This document shows positions 31,110 to 43,275 of a stretch of DNA of 64,000 nt, in pieces. The DNA is from Luteibacter sp. SG786 (GTDB taxonomy: Bacteria > Pseudomonadota > Gammaproteobacteria > Xanthomonadales > Rhodanobacteraceae), in contig NZ_JAAOYX010000001.1 of NCBI RefSeq assembly GCF_011759605.1, positions 1,178,001 through 1,242,000 of the forward strand. The letters run 5' to 3'. Position 1 is the first letter of the stretch, and each line of letters starts with the position of its first letter. The translations under genes and the position numbers were made by a program. Below the pieces are notes generated by a model. It worked only from the letters and a program-made list of their open reading frames with translations. It was not told where the DNA came from and made no database searches.

Positions 31110-31970
31110 TTATTCCGCCGAGCCGACTTCGCGCGTGTTGCGCTCCATCACCTTGATGGCATCTTCGGCCTTCCGGCGCGATTCCTGGGAAGGCGCGGAC
31201 TCGGACGTGCCGCGCAGGCGGGCGCGTTCCTCGAGTTCACGCGTGGCCGAGGGCACGCCGTGCGGAACGGCTGCCGGCGGCGTTGTCGCGGTCGGTGGTG
31301 GTGGCGGGGGCGGCTGCGTGGGCACGGCCGCAGCCGGCGGTGAAGCCGACGGCGCGCTGCTGCTCGTATCGGCTGGCATGGGCACGGGCTCGGCACGACG
31401 CGACATGGCGCGCCAGATGAAGATGCCGAGCAGCACGGCGATGACGACCATCAGCAACAGTGGCAGAAGGCGCGAACCCGCACCGTCCGATGCGCGGCGC
31501 ACCTTGCCGGATTTGCGCGCCGCCACCGTGGGAAGCGCCACGCCCGGAATCGAGGTGTCGCGCTGGTCCTGCAGCTTCAGCATGACGCGGAGAATGTCGC
31601 CGTCGATGAGCTGGAGGCGTGGCTGGCGCCGCGGCACGGCGCGGGCCTCGGCGCTGTAACCGCCGCGCGTGACCAGGATGCCGCGTGTGGCGGCCTCGTG
31701 GAGCATGGTGCCGAGGAGTTCGTTGACTTCCTGAAGTTCCACCTGCACGGCGTCCCAGTGCTTGCACTGGACGATGACGGTCTCGCTGCCGCGATGCAGG
31801 CGCAGGTCGAAGGCGCCATCGAGTTGCTTCAGCGAGGCAGGGGGCGCGTGGTATTCCACACGCCAGCCCTGGTCACGGTAGTACTCGGCCAGCAGGTGTT
31901 CGAAGTCGTGCCAGCTCAGCCGCGCGAGTGCGTCCGTACCAGCGGGCGAGGGCGGTCGCGCCGAGAACAT
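31110..31970 (-). CDS. Membrane-anchored Mrr-like restriction endonuclease-fold protein
   Basis: A 286-residue protein with an N-terminal Mrr-type PD-(D/E)xK domain. [19 protein letters not shown] opens the domain, and [21 protein letters not shown] carries the catalytic Asp and the QxK motif. After about residue 165 comes a single transmembrane helix ([19 protein letters not shown]), then a proline-rich stretch (PPPPPPP) and a charged C-terminal tail, which by topology would be periplasmic. No methyltransferase or specificity gene is adjacent, so it is not a classical restriction-modification system. It could be a Mrr-type methyl-directed nuclease held at the membrane or a non-restriction relative. 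Confidence 0.82.
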   Translation of the reverse strand: MFSARPPSPAGTDALARLSWHDFEHLLAEYYRDQGWRVEYHAPPASLKQLDGAFDLRLHRGSETVIVQCKHWDAVQVELQEVNELLGTMLHEAATRGILVTRGGYSAEARAVPRRQPRLQLIDGDILRVMLKLQDQRDTSIPGVALPTVAARKSGKVRRASDGAGSRLLPLLLMVVIAVLLGIFIWRAMSRRAEPVPMPADTSSSAPSASPPAAAVPTQPPPPPPPTATTPPAAVPHGVPSATRELEERARLRGTSESAPSQESRRKAEDAIKVMERNTREVGSAE

Positions 31971-32117
31971 CGATCAGTGGTACCTGCCAGGGCGAAAACA
32001 CCATGATAACCGCTCGAGCGTCCGATTCGTGCGCCGGTTCATATACGTGACGATTGCCGGTGCACGCGGCCTGCGGCTACATTGGGCGTTTGTGTTCGGG
32101 GAATCCGGGGGAACGAC

Positions 32118-32651
32118 GTGGGCAAGAAAGTGTGGGCCGTGGCTGTGGCCCTGGTGTTGTCGGGTTGCGGTGGCAAGGCGGTGATCGAGAGCGACATGAG
32201 CCGCGTGGTGGCGAGCAGCCCGTCCTCGCCGTGGCTTACCGTGGAAGGCAACGGCGGCGCCGTGCTCACGGTGACGGGCCTGGAGCAGAAGGCCCGTGTG
32301 CAGGTGAACCCCGATGTCGCATCGGCGGTACAGGCGCGCGTGCGGACGCTGCTGCAGCCGCGTTACTTCACCGACCTGCTGATCAACTGCGCCGAGCTGG
32401 AGGTGCAGGTGTCCGCGAAAGCGGACGACGAGGCCGCGCCGCCGACCGCTAACCTCGACCTTGCCGTGAACTGCCGCATCGTCGCGCGCGGTCCGGCGGT
32501 GGCGAAGTCGTACCGCCTTCGCCAGTCGGCGACGATCGATCCGGCGGCGCCGCATCTCGATACCCTGGTGCCGAAGCTGCTGGTTGCCGCGTCGAACGAG
32601 CTGGCGGAAAAGCTCTGGGCGGACGTGCCGGTGCCCGCTGCGCGCCGTTGA
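32118..32651 (+). CDS. Predicted lipoprotein of unknown function
   Basis: A 177-residue protein with a GTG start at 32118, preceded by GGGGGA. The signal sequence (GKKVWAVAVALVLSGCGG) has a lipobox LSGC, so it should be an outer- or inner-membrane lipoprotein. The mature part has two cysteines (LLINCAELEVQV, NLDLAVNCRIV) that may pair, and alternating beta-type segments. I do not recognise a family with certainty. It is followed directly by a TGTAGGAG-type repeat and is divergent from the Mrr-like gene. Confidence 0.75.
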   Translation: MGKKVWAVAVALVLSGCGGKAVIESDMSRVVASSPSSPWLTVEGNGGAVLTVTGLEQKARVQVNPDVASAVQARVRTLLQPRYFTDLLINCAELEVQVSAKADDEAAPPTANLDLAVNCRIVARGPAVAKSYRLRQSATIDPAAPHLDTLVPKLLVAASNELAEKLWADVPVPAARR

Positions 32652-32666
32652 CCGCCAACCCTCCGC

Positions 32667-32749
32667 TGTAGGAGCCGCCATGGCGGCGAGGAACGCTGCC
32701 TCGCGGCATCGCGCTTGCGTAGGCCCTCGCCGCCATGGCGGCTCCTACA
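32667..32749. repeat. Palindromic repeat, TGTAGGAGCC type
   Basis: An 83-bp palindrome from TGTAGGAGCCGCCATGGCGG to CCGCCATGGCGGCTCCTACA lies between convergent genes. It differs from the TGTGGGAGC family in the terminal sequence and arm core (GCCATGGC), so it is a second sub-family. Its right end supplies the TAG stop codon of the HDOD gene on the minus strand. Confidence 0.9.
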
Positions 32750-33797
32750 GAGGTAGCGTGTCGGGCTTTGTCGGTTCGGCCGCGGAACGCAGGTCGTCCC
32801 GGCACGCCAGCAGCCGCTCCTGGCTGAAACCCTGCGCCGGCGTGGCCAGCAGCACCGCCTCCGGGTCGGCCCTGCCGCGTGCCACCAGCACGTCGAGCAT
32901 CGCCACGCGGCTCGCCGCGAGCAGCGCGCGCCCCAGCGGAGTGCGTGCGCCGGCGTCTGCCGGGTCTGCGCGCTCGGCCAGGGCCTGCACCACGCGCGAC
33001 GGAAAATTCCAATGCCGCGCCGCATGCAAAGAGAGGCGCTCGATCTGCTGCCCCAGCGCCGCCACGAAGGGGCGGCTGAAGGGGAGTGCCGCGGGCTCGG
33101 GCACGCGTTCGACCTCCCGCAGGATCGCCTGCGCACCTGTCTGGCTTGCTATCCCCGCCAGGAACGCCTCGAACGGGTCGCACACACCCTTGCTCAGGAA
33201 GGCACAGGCGCGGGCGCAACGTTCGGCATGTTCCCAGAGGCGTTCGCCCGCCTGCTTGCCGGCCTCGCTGTGATCGGTATGCAGGATCGGCCGCATCACC
33301 ATCTGCATCACCACGCGGCGCAGGCCGTCGTGGCCCAGCAGCGTGATGGCCTGTGGCAGGCCCGCCACGGGACGCGCGGTGCGGAAGTACGCGCTGTTGG
33401 CGACACGGATCACTTCGCCCACCAGCACGGTGTCCCGCGAGATCTGCTCGGCCAGCGCGCGGGTGTCGGTGTCGTCGTTGCGCAGCGAGCGCATGAGTTG
33501 CGGCACCACCGCCGGCAGGCGGGGCAGGGAACCGACGTCGAAGCGCTCGTTGCCGAAGGCGTCGCGCACACGGCGGAGCGTGGTCTGCTCGGCAGGCGTC
33601 AGGCCCTGGTCGTGCGGCGGTCCGATGCCGAAGACGAGGCGATAGAAGGCGTCCTCGATGTCGTCGCCCGGCACGACGCCAGGGAACGCCCGGTCGATGG
33701 CGACGGGCGGCAAGGACACCGGTGGCTGGATGCGCTCCTGCGCGACGGCGGCCTTGCGGCCGGCGCCGAACCACTTCCTGAAGAACCGGCCGATCAC
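32745..33797 (-). CDS. HDOD-domain protein
   Basis: A 350-residue protein with a HDOD (HD-related output) domain at about residues 85-290. Motifs such as LPRLPAVVPQLMRSLRN, VLVGEVIRVANSAYF and LPQAITLLGHDGLRRVV are visible. HDOD proteins act in signal transduction and are usually catalytically inactive relatives of HD phosphodiesterases. The GTG at 33797 is chosen because GGGAG lies 7 bases upstream; a GTG at 33866 is possible but would extend nearly to the start of the divergent pseudouridine synthase. The TAG stop lies inside the TGTAGGAGCC repeat. Confidence 0.85.
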   Translation of the reverse strand: MIGRFFRKWFGAGRKAAVAQERIQPPVSLPPVAIDRAFPGVVPGDDIEDAFYRLVFGIGPPHDQGLTPAEQTTLRRVRDAFGNERFDVGSLPRLPAVVPQLMRSLRNDDTDTRALAEQISRDTVLVGEVIRVANSAYFRTARPVAGLPQAITLLGHDGLRRVVMQMVMRPILHTDHSEAGKQAGERLWEHAERCARACAFLSKGVCDPFEAFLAGIASQTGAQAILREVERVPEPAALPFSRPFVAALGQQIERLSLHAARHWNFPSRVVQALAERADPADAGARTPLGRALLAASRVAMLDVLVARGRADPEAVLLATPAQGFSQERLLACRDDLRSAAEPTKPDTLPL

Positions 33798-33874
33798 GCG
33801 GAAGCTCCCGGCAGAGGGTTGGGGACGATGGGAGGAGTATATCCCTCGGACTGCGGCCAACCGCACAATGCGGC

Positions 33875-34735
33875 ATGGTCACTCACTTGCCCACCAGCCG
33901 CATCGTGCTGCCACCCGGTAACTGGCCGTCGGTGCTCGATTTCCTCTGCGAGCGCTTCCCGGCTGTCGGCAGGGAGGCATGGCTCGGGCGGATGGCGCGG
34001 GGGGCGGTGACGGTGGACGGGATCGTGGTCCACCGGCTGGCGCCGTATCGGCCGGGGGCGGTGCTGGCGTATCGCCGCGAAGTCGAGAACGAGGAACGCA
34101 TCCCGTTCGAGGAATCGATCGTCTATGCCGACGACGACCTCGTGGTGGCCGACAAGCCGCATTTCCTTCCCGTGATGCCCGCGGGCCAGTACGTGGAGGA
34201 GACGTTGTCGGTGCGCCTCGTGCGGCGGCTGGGGAATCCGGACCTGGTGGCGCTGCACCGGCTCGATCGGGCCACGGCGGGGCTTGTGGTCTTCTCCGCC
34301 CGGCCCTCCAGTCGCGATGCCTATACGCGGCTGTTCCGCGAGCGCGCCATCGCAAAGATCTACGAGGCGCTGGCGCCCCCGCTACCCGAGCGCACGTTTC
34401 CCTTCGTGTACGAGAGCCGGCTCGAACGCGGCGAGCCGTTCTTCCGCATGCGCGAGGTGCCGGGGCCTCCAAACGCCTGCACGCGTATCGACGTGATCGA
34501 GCGCGGCGATCGTCTGTGGCGCTATCGGCTGGAGCCGGTCACGGGGCGGAAGCATCAGCTCCGCGTGCACATGGCGGCGCTGGGTGCGCCGATCGACGGC
34601 GACACCGTGTATCCGGACGTGCGCGAAGAACTTCCGGGCTTCGCTCATCCCCTGCGCCTGCTGGCCCGCGAGCTTCGCTTCGAGGATCCGTTCACCGGCG
34701 AACCGCGAACGTTCCGCAGCGAACGCCAGGTGTAG
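33875..34735 (+). CDS. RluA-family pseudouridine synthase
   Basis: A 286-residue RNA modification enzyme. The catalytic motif ALHRLDRATAGLVVF (HRLD, catalytic Asp) is at about residue 130. VADKPHFLPVMPAG precedes it and the C-terminal GRKHQLRVHMAALGAPIDGD motif is intact. An N-terminal S4-like segment (VLDFLCERFPAVGREAWLGRMARGAVTVDG) is present, as in RluA/RluC/RluD proteins. The RNA target cannot be assigned. The TAG stop codon falls within the first bases of a TGTAGGAGCGCGC repeat end. Confidence 0.92.
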   Translation: MVTHLPTSRIVLPPGNWPSVLDFLCERFPAVGREAWLGRMARGAVTVDGIVVHRLAPYRPGAVLAYRREVENEERIPFEESIVYADDDLVVADKPHFLPVMPAGQYVEETLSVRLVRRLGNPDLVALHRLDRATAGLVVFSARPSSRDAYTRLFRERAIAKIYEALAPPLPERTFPFVYESRLERGEPFFRMREVPGPPNACTRIDVIERGDRLWRYRLEPVTGRKHQLRVHMAALGAPIDGDTVYPDVREELPGFAHPLRLLARELRFEDPFTGEPRTFRSERQV

Positions 34736-34757
34736 GAGCGCGCCCTGCGCGCGACAG
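34731..34757. repeat. Half palindromic repeat, TGTAGGAGCGCGC type
   Basis: TGTAGGAGCGCGCCCTGCGC followed by GCGAC forms a single short stem (GCGCGCCCTGCGCGC) and resembles one arm of the REP-like repeats widespread in Pseudomonas and Xanthomonadales. It includes the stop codon of the upstream pseudouridine synthase. Confidence 0.65.
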
Positions 34758-34789
34758 GGATCGACCTTTCACACCGACGGGCGCAAACT

Positions 34790-36214
34790 ATGCGCCTCTT
34801 CGTTGCCCGTCCCCGGATGAACGCCGCCCCAGGCTTCCGCACCGTTGCCCTGATCATCGCAAGCGCGATGTTCATGGAACAGTTGGACGGCACCATTCTT
34901 GCCACCGCCTTGCCTGCCATGGCGGAATCGTTCGACGTGTCGCCGCTGCACATGAGCGTGGCGCTCACGTCGTACATGCTCAGCCTTGCCGTCTTCATTC
35001 CCGCCAGCGGCGCCATCGCCGATCGCTACGGCTCGCGCAACGTCTTTCGCGCCGCCATAGCGCTTTTCACGCTGGGTTCCGTGCTGTGCGGCGTTTCCGG
35101 AAACCTGCCCCTGCTGGTGCTTTCGCGCCTGCTGCAAGGCATCGGCGGCGCGATGATGGTGCCGGTGGGACGGCTGGTGCTGCTGCGTTCGGTGCCGAAG
35201 TCCGAGCTGGTGTCGGCCATGTCGTGGCTGCTGGTGCCGGCGCTGATCGGGCCGGTGGTCGGGCCGCCGCTGGGCGGCTTCATCGTCACCTGGGCGTCTT
35301 GGCGGTGGATCTTCTACATCAACGTGCCCATCGGCATCGCCGGCATGTGGCTCGCGTCACGCTACGTGCCCGACATCCGCCTGTCCGAGAAAGTGCGCTT
35401 CGACAAGCTGGGATTCGTGCTGTCGGGAGCGTCGCTTTCCTGCCTGGTGTTCGGCCTGGAAATGGCGAGCCATGGCGCCACGTCGCTCTACGGTTCCACC
35501 GGCCTCGTCGTGACGGGCCTCGTCACCGGTGCGCTGTATGTCTGGCACGCGCGGCGCGTGGAAAATCCCATTCTCGATCTGTCGCTGATGCGTTTCACCA
35601 CGTTCCGCCTCTCGGTGGTGGCCGGCTCGCTCACCCGTATCACCGCCGGCGGCATGCCGTTCCTCCTGCCGTTGATGATGCAGCTGGGATTCGGTTTGTC
35701 CGCCGCACACAGCGGCGTGGTCACCTTTGTTTCGGCGCTCGGGGCGATGCTGATGAAGGCCACCGCTTCGCCAGTGCTGCGGAAGTGGGGTTTTCGCAAC
35801 ACGATGGTGTGGAACGGCGTGTTGTCGATGATCTGCGTGGCGTTGTGCGCGGCGTTCCGGCCGGACTGGCCGTTGTGGACGATCTACACGGTGCTGTTGC
35901 TCAGCGGCTTCTTCCAGTCGCTGCAATTCAGCGCGTACAACACGGTGGCGTATGCCGATGTGCCGAGCGAACGCTTCTCCGCCGCCACCAGTTTCTATTC
36001 GACGTTCCAGCAGCTGATGCTCTCGCTCGGCATCTGCGTGGCCGCCGCGTCGTTGCACGCGTCGGTGGCGTGGCACGGACACGAAAGCTCGCAGCTGACC
36101 GACTTCAGCGTGGCCTTCCTCGTGATCACGCTCGTCTCGCTGATCGCAGCGCCGGTGTGCGCGCTGTTCCCCCGCAATGCAGGCGCGGAGATGAGCGGGC
36201 ATCGCTCGCGCTGA
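34790..36214 (+). CDS. MFS transporter, DHA2 family
   Basis: A 474-residue multidrug-type exporter with about 14 helices. Helix 1 has FMEQLDGTILATALPAMA, motif A is DRYGSRNVF, and LLQGIGGAMMVPVGRLVLLRS plus PALIGPVVGPPLGGFIVTWASWR correspond to the conserved central region. It is a paralogue of the protein at 8157-9632, with more than half of helices 1-5 identical by eye. An alternative start is the ATG at 34817 (MNAAPGFRTVAL), which would shorten the N-terminal extension. Substrates are unknown. Confidence 0.92.
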   Translation: MRLFVARPRMNAAPGFRTVALIIASAMFMEQLDGTILATALPAMAESFDVSPLHMSVALTSYMLSLAVFIPASGAIADRYGSRNVFRAAIALFTLGSVLCGVSGNLPLLVLSRLLQGIGGAMMVPVGRLVLLRSVPKSELVSAMSWLLVPALIGPVVGPPLGGFIVTWASWRWIFYINVPIGIAGMWLASRYVPDIRLSEKVRFDKLGFVLSGASLSCLVFGLEMASHGATSLYGSTGLVVTGLVTGALYVWHARRVENPILDLSLMRFTTFRLSVVAGSLTRITAGGMPFLLPLMMQLGFGLSAAHSGVVTFVSALGAMLMKATASPVLRKWGFRNTMVWNGVLSMICVALCAAFRPDWPLWTIYTVLLLSGFFQSLQFSAYNTVAYADVPSERFSAATSFYSTFQQLMLSLGICVAAASLHASVAWHGHESSQLTDFSVAFLVITLVSLIAAPVCALFPRNAGAEMSGHRSR

Positions 36215-36243
36215 GCCGCGGGAGCCTGCTTTAGCCTGGCTTT

Positions 36244-36330
36244 GTGTGGGAGCCGGCTATGCCGGCGATCCCGCGGCAGCGGGCCGTCTTGCCGCGAGCA
36301 CCCAATCGCCGCTGAAGCGGCTCCCACACA
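36244..36330. repeat. REP-like palindrome
   Basis: An 87-bp unit from TGTGGGAGCCGGCTATGCCG to GCGGCTCCCACACA lies in the convergent gap between the MFS gene and aat. It is the same family as the 2081-2403 array, with small centre differences (GGGCCGTCTTGCC). Confidence 0.9.
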
Positions 36331-36353
36331 AAGCTGAGCCCAAGCGAAGCCGG

Positions 36354-37073
36354 CTACAAAATTGAGGGCAGGGCCACGGGATACCGGACCCACGGCCCCA
36401 CAACCCCCGGCATGGCCGCCAGACGCCGGGCCTGCGACACGAACTCGCGACGCGGGATTTCAATGGCGCCCATGCTCAGCAGGTGATCGTTCGTCACCTG
36501 TGCGTCGAGCAGGGGGAAGCCCCAGCCATGCAGCAGGCCGCATAGCGCGGCCAGGGCCGCCTTAGAACCGCCGGTGCGCGCGCTGAACATCGATTCGCCG
36601 CAGAACAATCGGCCCACCGCCACGCCGTAGATGCCGCCGACCAGCGAACCCCGGTCCCACACTTCCACGCTGTGTGCGTGCCCGCGCCGATGCAGTTCCT
36701 CGTAGGCGGCGATCATGTCGTTGCCGATCCACGTGCCCGGCTGGCCGGCGCGCGGGGCGGCGCATGCGCGCATCACACGACCGAACGAGGTATCGGCCGT
36801 GACGCGCCAGCCCGAGCGGCGCAGCTGCTTGCGCAGGCTGCGGCTGATGTGCACGCCGTCGGTGCGGAACACGCAGCGCGGATCCGGCGACCACCAGAGG
36901 ATCGGCTCGTCCGCGTTGAACCAGGGGAAGATGCCCTGGCTGTACGCCGCAAGCAGCCGCTCGGGCGAGAGATCGCCGCCCCATGCCAGCAAGCCGTTCG
37001 GCTCGGCCAGCGCCGATTCCGGGTCCGGAAAGAGCCCCACGCGCGTGCGATGCAGTTGCGGCAGCGTGATCAT
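36354..37073 (-). CDS. aat: Leucyl/phenylalanyl-tRNA--protein transferase
   Basis: A 239-residue enzyme that adds Leu or Phe to proteins with N-terminal Lys/Arg, marking them for ClpAP degradation (N-end rule). Characteristic motifs are FPDPESALAEPNGLLAWGGDLSPERLLAAY, GIFPWFN, PILWWSPDPRCV, HSVEVWDRGSLVGGIYGVAVG and GESMFSARTGGSKAAL. The ATG at 37073 overlaps the stop of the upstream FemAB-like gene (ATGA), so both are translationally coupled. Length matches E. coli Aat (234). Confidence 0.96.
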   Translation of the reverse strand: MITLPQLHRTRVGLFPDPESALAEPNGLLAWGGDLSPERLLAAYSQGIFPWFNADEPILWWSPDPRCVFRTDGVHISRSLRKQLRRSGWRVTADTSFGRVMRACAAPRAGQPGTWIGNDMIAAYEELHRRGHAHSVEVWDRGSLVGGIYGVAVGRLFCGESMFSARTGGSKAALAALCGLLHGWGFPLLDAQVTNDHLLSMGAIEIPRREFVSQARRLAAMPGVVGPWVRYPVALPSIL

Positions 37074-38203
37074 CGGTCGGCGTAGGGCGAGTGGGCCATG
37101 AGTTCCTGCCGATAGGCCTCGCGATGGGCGGCTTCCTGCTGGAGCGCGTCTGCGACCGCACGGCGGAAACCTTCGTGGGCGATGTAGTGGCGCGAATGCG
37201 TCAGCGTGGGCAGGAAGCCGCGGGCCAGCTTGTGCTCGCCCTGGGCGCCCGGTTCGAATCGATGGAGCCCCTCGCGAATGGCGTAATCGATGCCGCGGTA
37301 ATAGCACAGCTCGAAATGCAGCCCTGAAACCTCGATGCTCGCGCCCCAGTAGCGACCGTACAACGCCTCACCGCTGCGCAGGAACAGCGCCATGGCGACG
37401 ATGTCGCCGCCGTCGCGCGCGAGCGCCACCTGCACGCCGGGTCCCATCGTCCGGCCCAGGTACTGGAAGAAGCGCGCGGTCAGCGCCGCGTGGTTGCCCT
37501 TCATGTCGAAGGTGAGTTCGTAAAGGGCGTGGATCTGCCGCCACTCGGCATCGGACAACGTATCGCCGCCGCGCATCTCCAGCGTGAGGCCGGCCGCATG
37601 CGCATGCGCGCGTTCGTGCCGGATGTTCTTCCGCTTTTTCGCGGTGAGTGCGGCGAGGAAGGCGTCGAAGTCGGCGTAACCGCGGTTATGCCAGTGGAAC
37701 TGGACATCCGAGCGTGCCAGCCAGCGGTCGTCGAAGGCATCGAGATCGGCGTCGGGCAGGAAATTCGCATGCACCGACGAGAGGCCGAGTCGATCGGCCT
37801 CGTCGACCAGCGCGGCGGTGAGGCGGTTGCGCGTGACTTCCGCCCCGACGCCGTCGCGCACCAGCAGGCGCGGGCCCGGCACGGGCGAGTAGGGCGAGGC
37901 GACCAGGAGCTTCGGGTAGTAGTCCCCGCCGGCGCGCTCCCAGGCGGCTGCCCAACTCCAGTCGAACACGAACTCGCCGTGCGAATTGCCCTTGAGGTAG
38001 GTCGGTGCGGCGCCGATCAGCCGGCCGCCCTCGAACAGCCCCAGATGGTAGGGCTGCCAGCCGTAGTCCTCGCGCAGGCATCCCTTCGCCTCCATGCCGT
38101 GCAGGAAGGCATGCGACACGAAGGGATTGCCGTCGGGCACGAGCGCATCCCAGTCGGCAGCCGGAATGCCGCCGAGGCCGTCGAGGAAGCGCACCTCGGT
38201 CAT
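37070..38203 (-). CDS. FemAB-like GNAT acyltransferase (DUF482 family)
   Basis: A 377-residue soluble protein of the FemAB-like/peptidoglycan-bridge acyltransferase type (PF04339). Visible features are NPFVSHAFLHGMEAKGC at the N-terminus, AKKRKNIRHERAHA, FYELTFDMKGNH-like LYELTFDMKGNHA, and FEPGAQGEHKLARGF near the end. Members probably transfer aminoacyl or acyl groups from activated donors, perhaps aminoacyl-tRNA; the substrate is unproven. The ATG at 38203 is chosen because GGGAAG precedes it; a GTG 12 bases upstream is possible. It is coupled to aat, which itself uses aminoacyl-tRNA. Confidence 0.88.
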   Translation of the reverse strand: MTEVRFLDGLGGIPAADWDALVPDGNPFVSHAFLHGMEAKGCLREDYGWQPYHLGLFEGGRLIGAAPTYLKGNSHGEFVFDWSWAAAWERAGGDYYPKLLVASPYSPVPGPRLLVRDGVGAEVTRNRLTAALVDEADRLGLSSVHANFLPDADLDAFDDRWLARSDVQFHWHNRGYADFDAFLAALTAKKRKNIRHERAHAHAAGLTLEMRGGDTLSDAEWRQIHALYELTFDMKGNHAALTARFFQYLGRTMGPGVQVALARDGGDIVAMALFLRSGEALYGRYWGASIEVSGLHFELCYYRGIDYAIREGLHRFEPGAQGEHKLARGFLPTLTHSRHYIAHEGFRRAVADALQQEAAHREAYRQELMAHSPYADR

Positions 38204-38231
38204 GCCGCTTCCCACGACACCGTGGCGGCCG

Positions 38232-39209
<978 letters not shown>

Positions 39210-39313
39210 TTACTGCGGCGCGTTAAGTCGTATCGGTCCGAGAGGGACGTTGTCGACCCGGGAGAATGGGGAAGACGCGGGTGCGATTCAAGACGTGCGC
39301 CTCAACGACGGCC

Positions 39314-39340
39314 GCCGGTCCGTCCCCACGGGCCGGCTTT
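39314..39340 (+). promoter_or_regulatory. GC-rich hairpin plus T-tract in the ald leader
   Basis: GCCGGTCCGT (39314-39323) pairs with ACGGGCCGGC (39328-39337) around a CCCC loop, one G-U pair included, followed by TTTATT. It looks like an intrinsic terminator only 29 bases before the ald start. It could be an attenuator for ald or end a short leader RNA started in the trxB-ald divergent region. Confidence 0.45.
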
Positions 39341-39368
39341 ATTCTGTACTTTCAGGATCCTCCATAAG

Positions 39369-40433
39369 ATGCGCATCGGTATTCCCTCCGAAACCAAGAC
39401 CCTCGAGGGCCGCGTCGCCCTCGTTCCGGCCGCCGCCGCCGATCTCGTTCGCCGCGGGCACGAAGTGTTCATCCAGGCCGGTGCCGGCACCAAGAGCGGC
39501 TACGCGGATGCCGACTACGCCGCGCTGGGTGTCACCGTGGTGCCCGACGCCGCCGCCGTCTACGAGAAGGGCGAGCTGATCGTCAAGGTCAAGGAGCCGA
39601 TCGCGGGCGACCTCGCGCTGCTGAAGAAGCACCACCTCCTGTTCTGCTACCTGCACCTGGCCGCCGAGCCCGCGCTCACCAAGAGCCTGCTCGACATCGG
39701 CCTCACCGGCGTGGCCTTCGAGTCCGTCGACGAGAACGGCGCGCTGCCGTTGCTGCTGCCCATGTCCGTCATCGCCGGCCGCATCGCCACCCAGATCGGC
39801 ACCACGCTGCTGCACCAGCCCAACGGTGGCAAGGGCAAGCTGCTGGGCGGCATGGCTTCCACGCCGCGCGGCAAGGTGGTGGTGCTGGGCGCCGGCGCCG
39901 CCGGCGGCAATGCCGCCGCGCTGGCCGCATCGGCCGGTGCCAACGTGGTGGTGTTCGACAAGCGCCCGGACCGCATGGCCGAAATGATGGCCCTGGGCCC
40001 GAACGTCACCGCCCTGTATGCCTACGAGTCGTCGGTGGCCGAGGAAGTCCGCAACGCCGACATCGTGGTCGGTGCCGTGCTGATTCCCAGCGCCAAGGCG
40101 CCGCGCGTGGTCACCGAAGACATGGTGAAGACGATGGAGAAGGGCTCCGTGCTCGTCGACATCTCGATCGACCAGGGCGGCTGCTTCGAGACCTCGCGTC
40201 CCACCACCTGGAAGGAACCCACCTACGACGTGCACGGCGTGACGCATTTCTGCGTCACCAACATGCCGGGCGCCGTGCCGCAGACCTCCTCCACCGCCAT
40301 TTCCGCCGCCATCCTGCCGTACGTGCAGCGCCTGGCTGGCGGCAACGAGTGGCGCGACTACGCCCCGCTGGCCGCGGGCATCAACATCGAGAACGGCAAG
40401 ATCGTGCACCCGGCCCTCCAGGGCATGGCATGA
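39369..40433 (+). CDS. ald: Alanine dehydrogenase
   Basis: A 354-residue NAD-dependent enzyme converting L-alanine to pyruvate and ammonium. The start [26 protein letters not shown] (active-site Lys region), GVAFESV and the Rossmann motif [18 protein letters not shown] are typical. [21 protein letters not shown] and [17 protein letters not shown] complete the family pattern. The ATG at 39369 follows a purine-poor leader containing a terminator-like hairpin. It is 30 bases upstream of ftsK in the same direction. Confidence 0.95.
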   Translation: MRIGIPSETKTLEGRVALVPAAAADLVRRGHEVFIQAGAGTKSGYADADYAALGVTVVPDAAAVYEKGELIVKVKEPIAGDLALLKKHHLLFCYLHLAAEPALTKSLLDIGLTGVAFESVDENGALPLLLPMSVIAGRIATQIGTTLLHQPNGGKGKLLGGMASTPRGKVVVLGAGAAGGNAAALAASAGANVVVFDKRPDRMAEMMALGPNVTALYAYESSVAEEVRNADIVVGAVLIPSAKAPRVVTEDMVKTMEKGSVLVDISIDQGGCFETSRPTTWKEPTYDVHGVTHFCVTNMPGAVPQTSSTAISAAILPYVQRLAGGNEWRDYAPLAAGINIENGKIVHPALQGMA

Positions 40434-40464
40434 TGCCGAAAACCGGGACCGAGGTCGTTCGTTA

Positions 40465-42810
<2,346 letters not shown>

Positions 42811-42816
42811 TTCCGC

Positions 42817-43245
42817 ATGAACGCCATGAAGCCGGGCGCGCTCCGCCAGCGCCCCTGGGGCCTGCTCGTCACCGGCGACCTCACGCCCAACCCCGAGGTG
42901 CTGGACGAAGTCGAAAGCATCTTCGAGCTCAATCCTTCCATCCCCGGGCTGGAGCTGCGCGCCGACGACGGCCGCGCGTGCTTCGTCACCCGCGATTACC
43001 CCAGCGGCCATACGGCCGGCGTGGACGACGCCCTGGAGGTGATCTTCGCCGAGCAGCCGGAGATCGCGGAGATCGCCGTGCTGGGGCAGGACGCCCGGCC
43101 CGTGCATACCGCCACCCGCGACGCGCCGTTCTGGCACAAGGACGGCAAGGCCATTGCCGACATCAGCGAAAAGATGGAATCCGGCGAGATCACACCCTCG
43201 GAAGCCATCGACATGCTTAAGTCGCTGTTCGAAACCGATCGCTGA
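42817..43245 (+). CDS. Conserved hypothetical protein between ftsK and lolA
   Basis: A 142-residue acidic, soluble protein starting 6 bases after the ftsK stop, so it is part of an ftsK-lolA operon. It contains LLVTGDLTPNPEVLDEVESIFELNPSIPGLELR and a C-terminal helix with SEKMESGEITPSEAIDMLKSLFE. No signal peptide, membrane segment or catalytic motif is visible. I do not recognise the family. The tight placement makes a real gene very likely. Confidence 0.85.
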   Translation: MNAMKPGALRQRPWGLLVTGDLTPNPEVLDEVESIFELNPSIPGLELRADDGRACFVTRDYPSGHTAGVDDALEVIFAEQPEIAEIAVLGQDARPVHTATRDAPFWHKDGKAIADISEKMESGEITPSEAIDMLKSLFETDR

Positions 43246-43275
43246 CAATCGCGCCGAACCCAACGGAACCCGCCC

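Noticed and set aside
31110-31970. Classical type IV or type II restriction system
   Set aside because: There is no partner methyltransferase, and the transmembrane tail is atypical; only the nuclease fold is supported.
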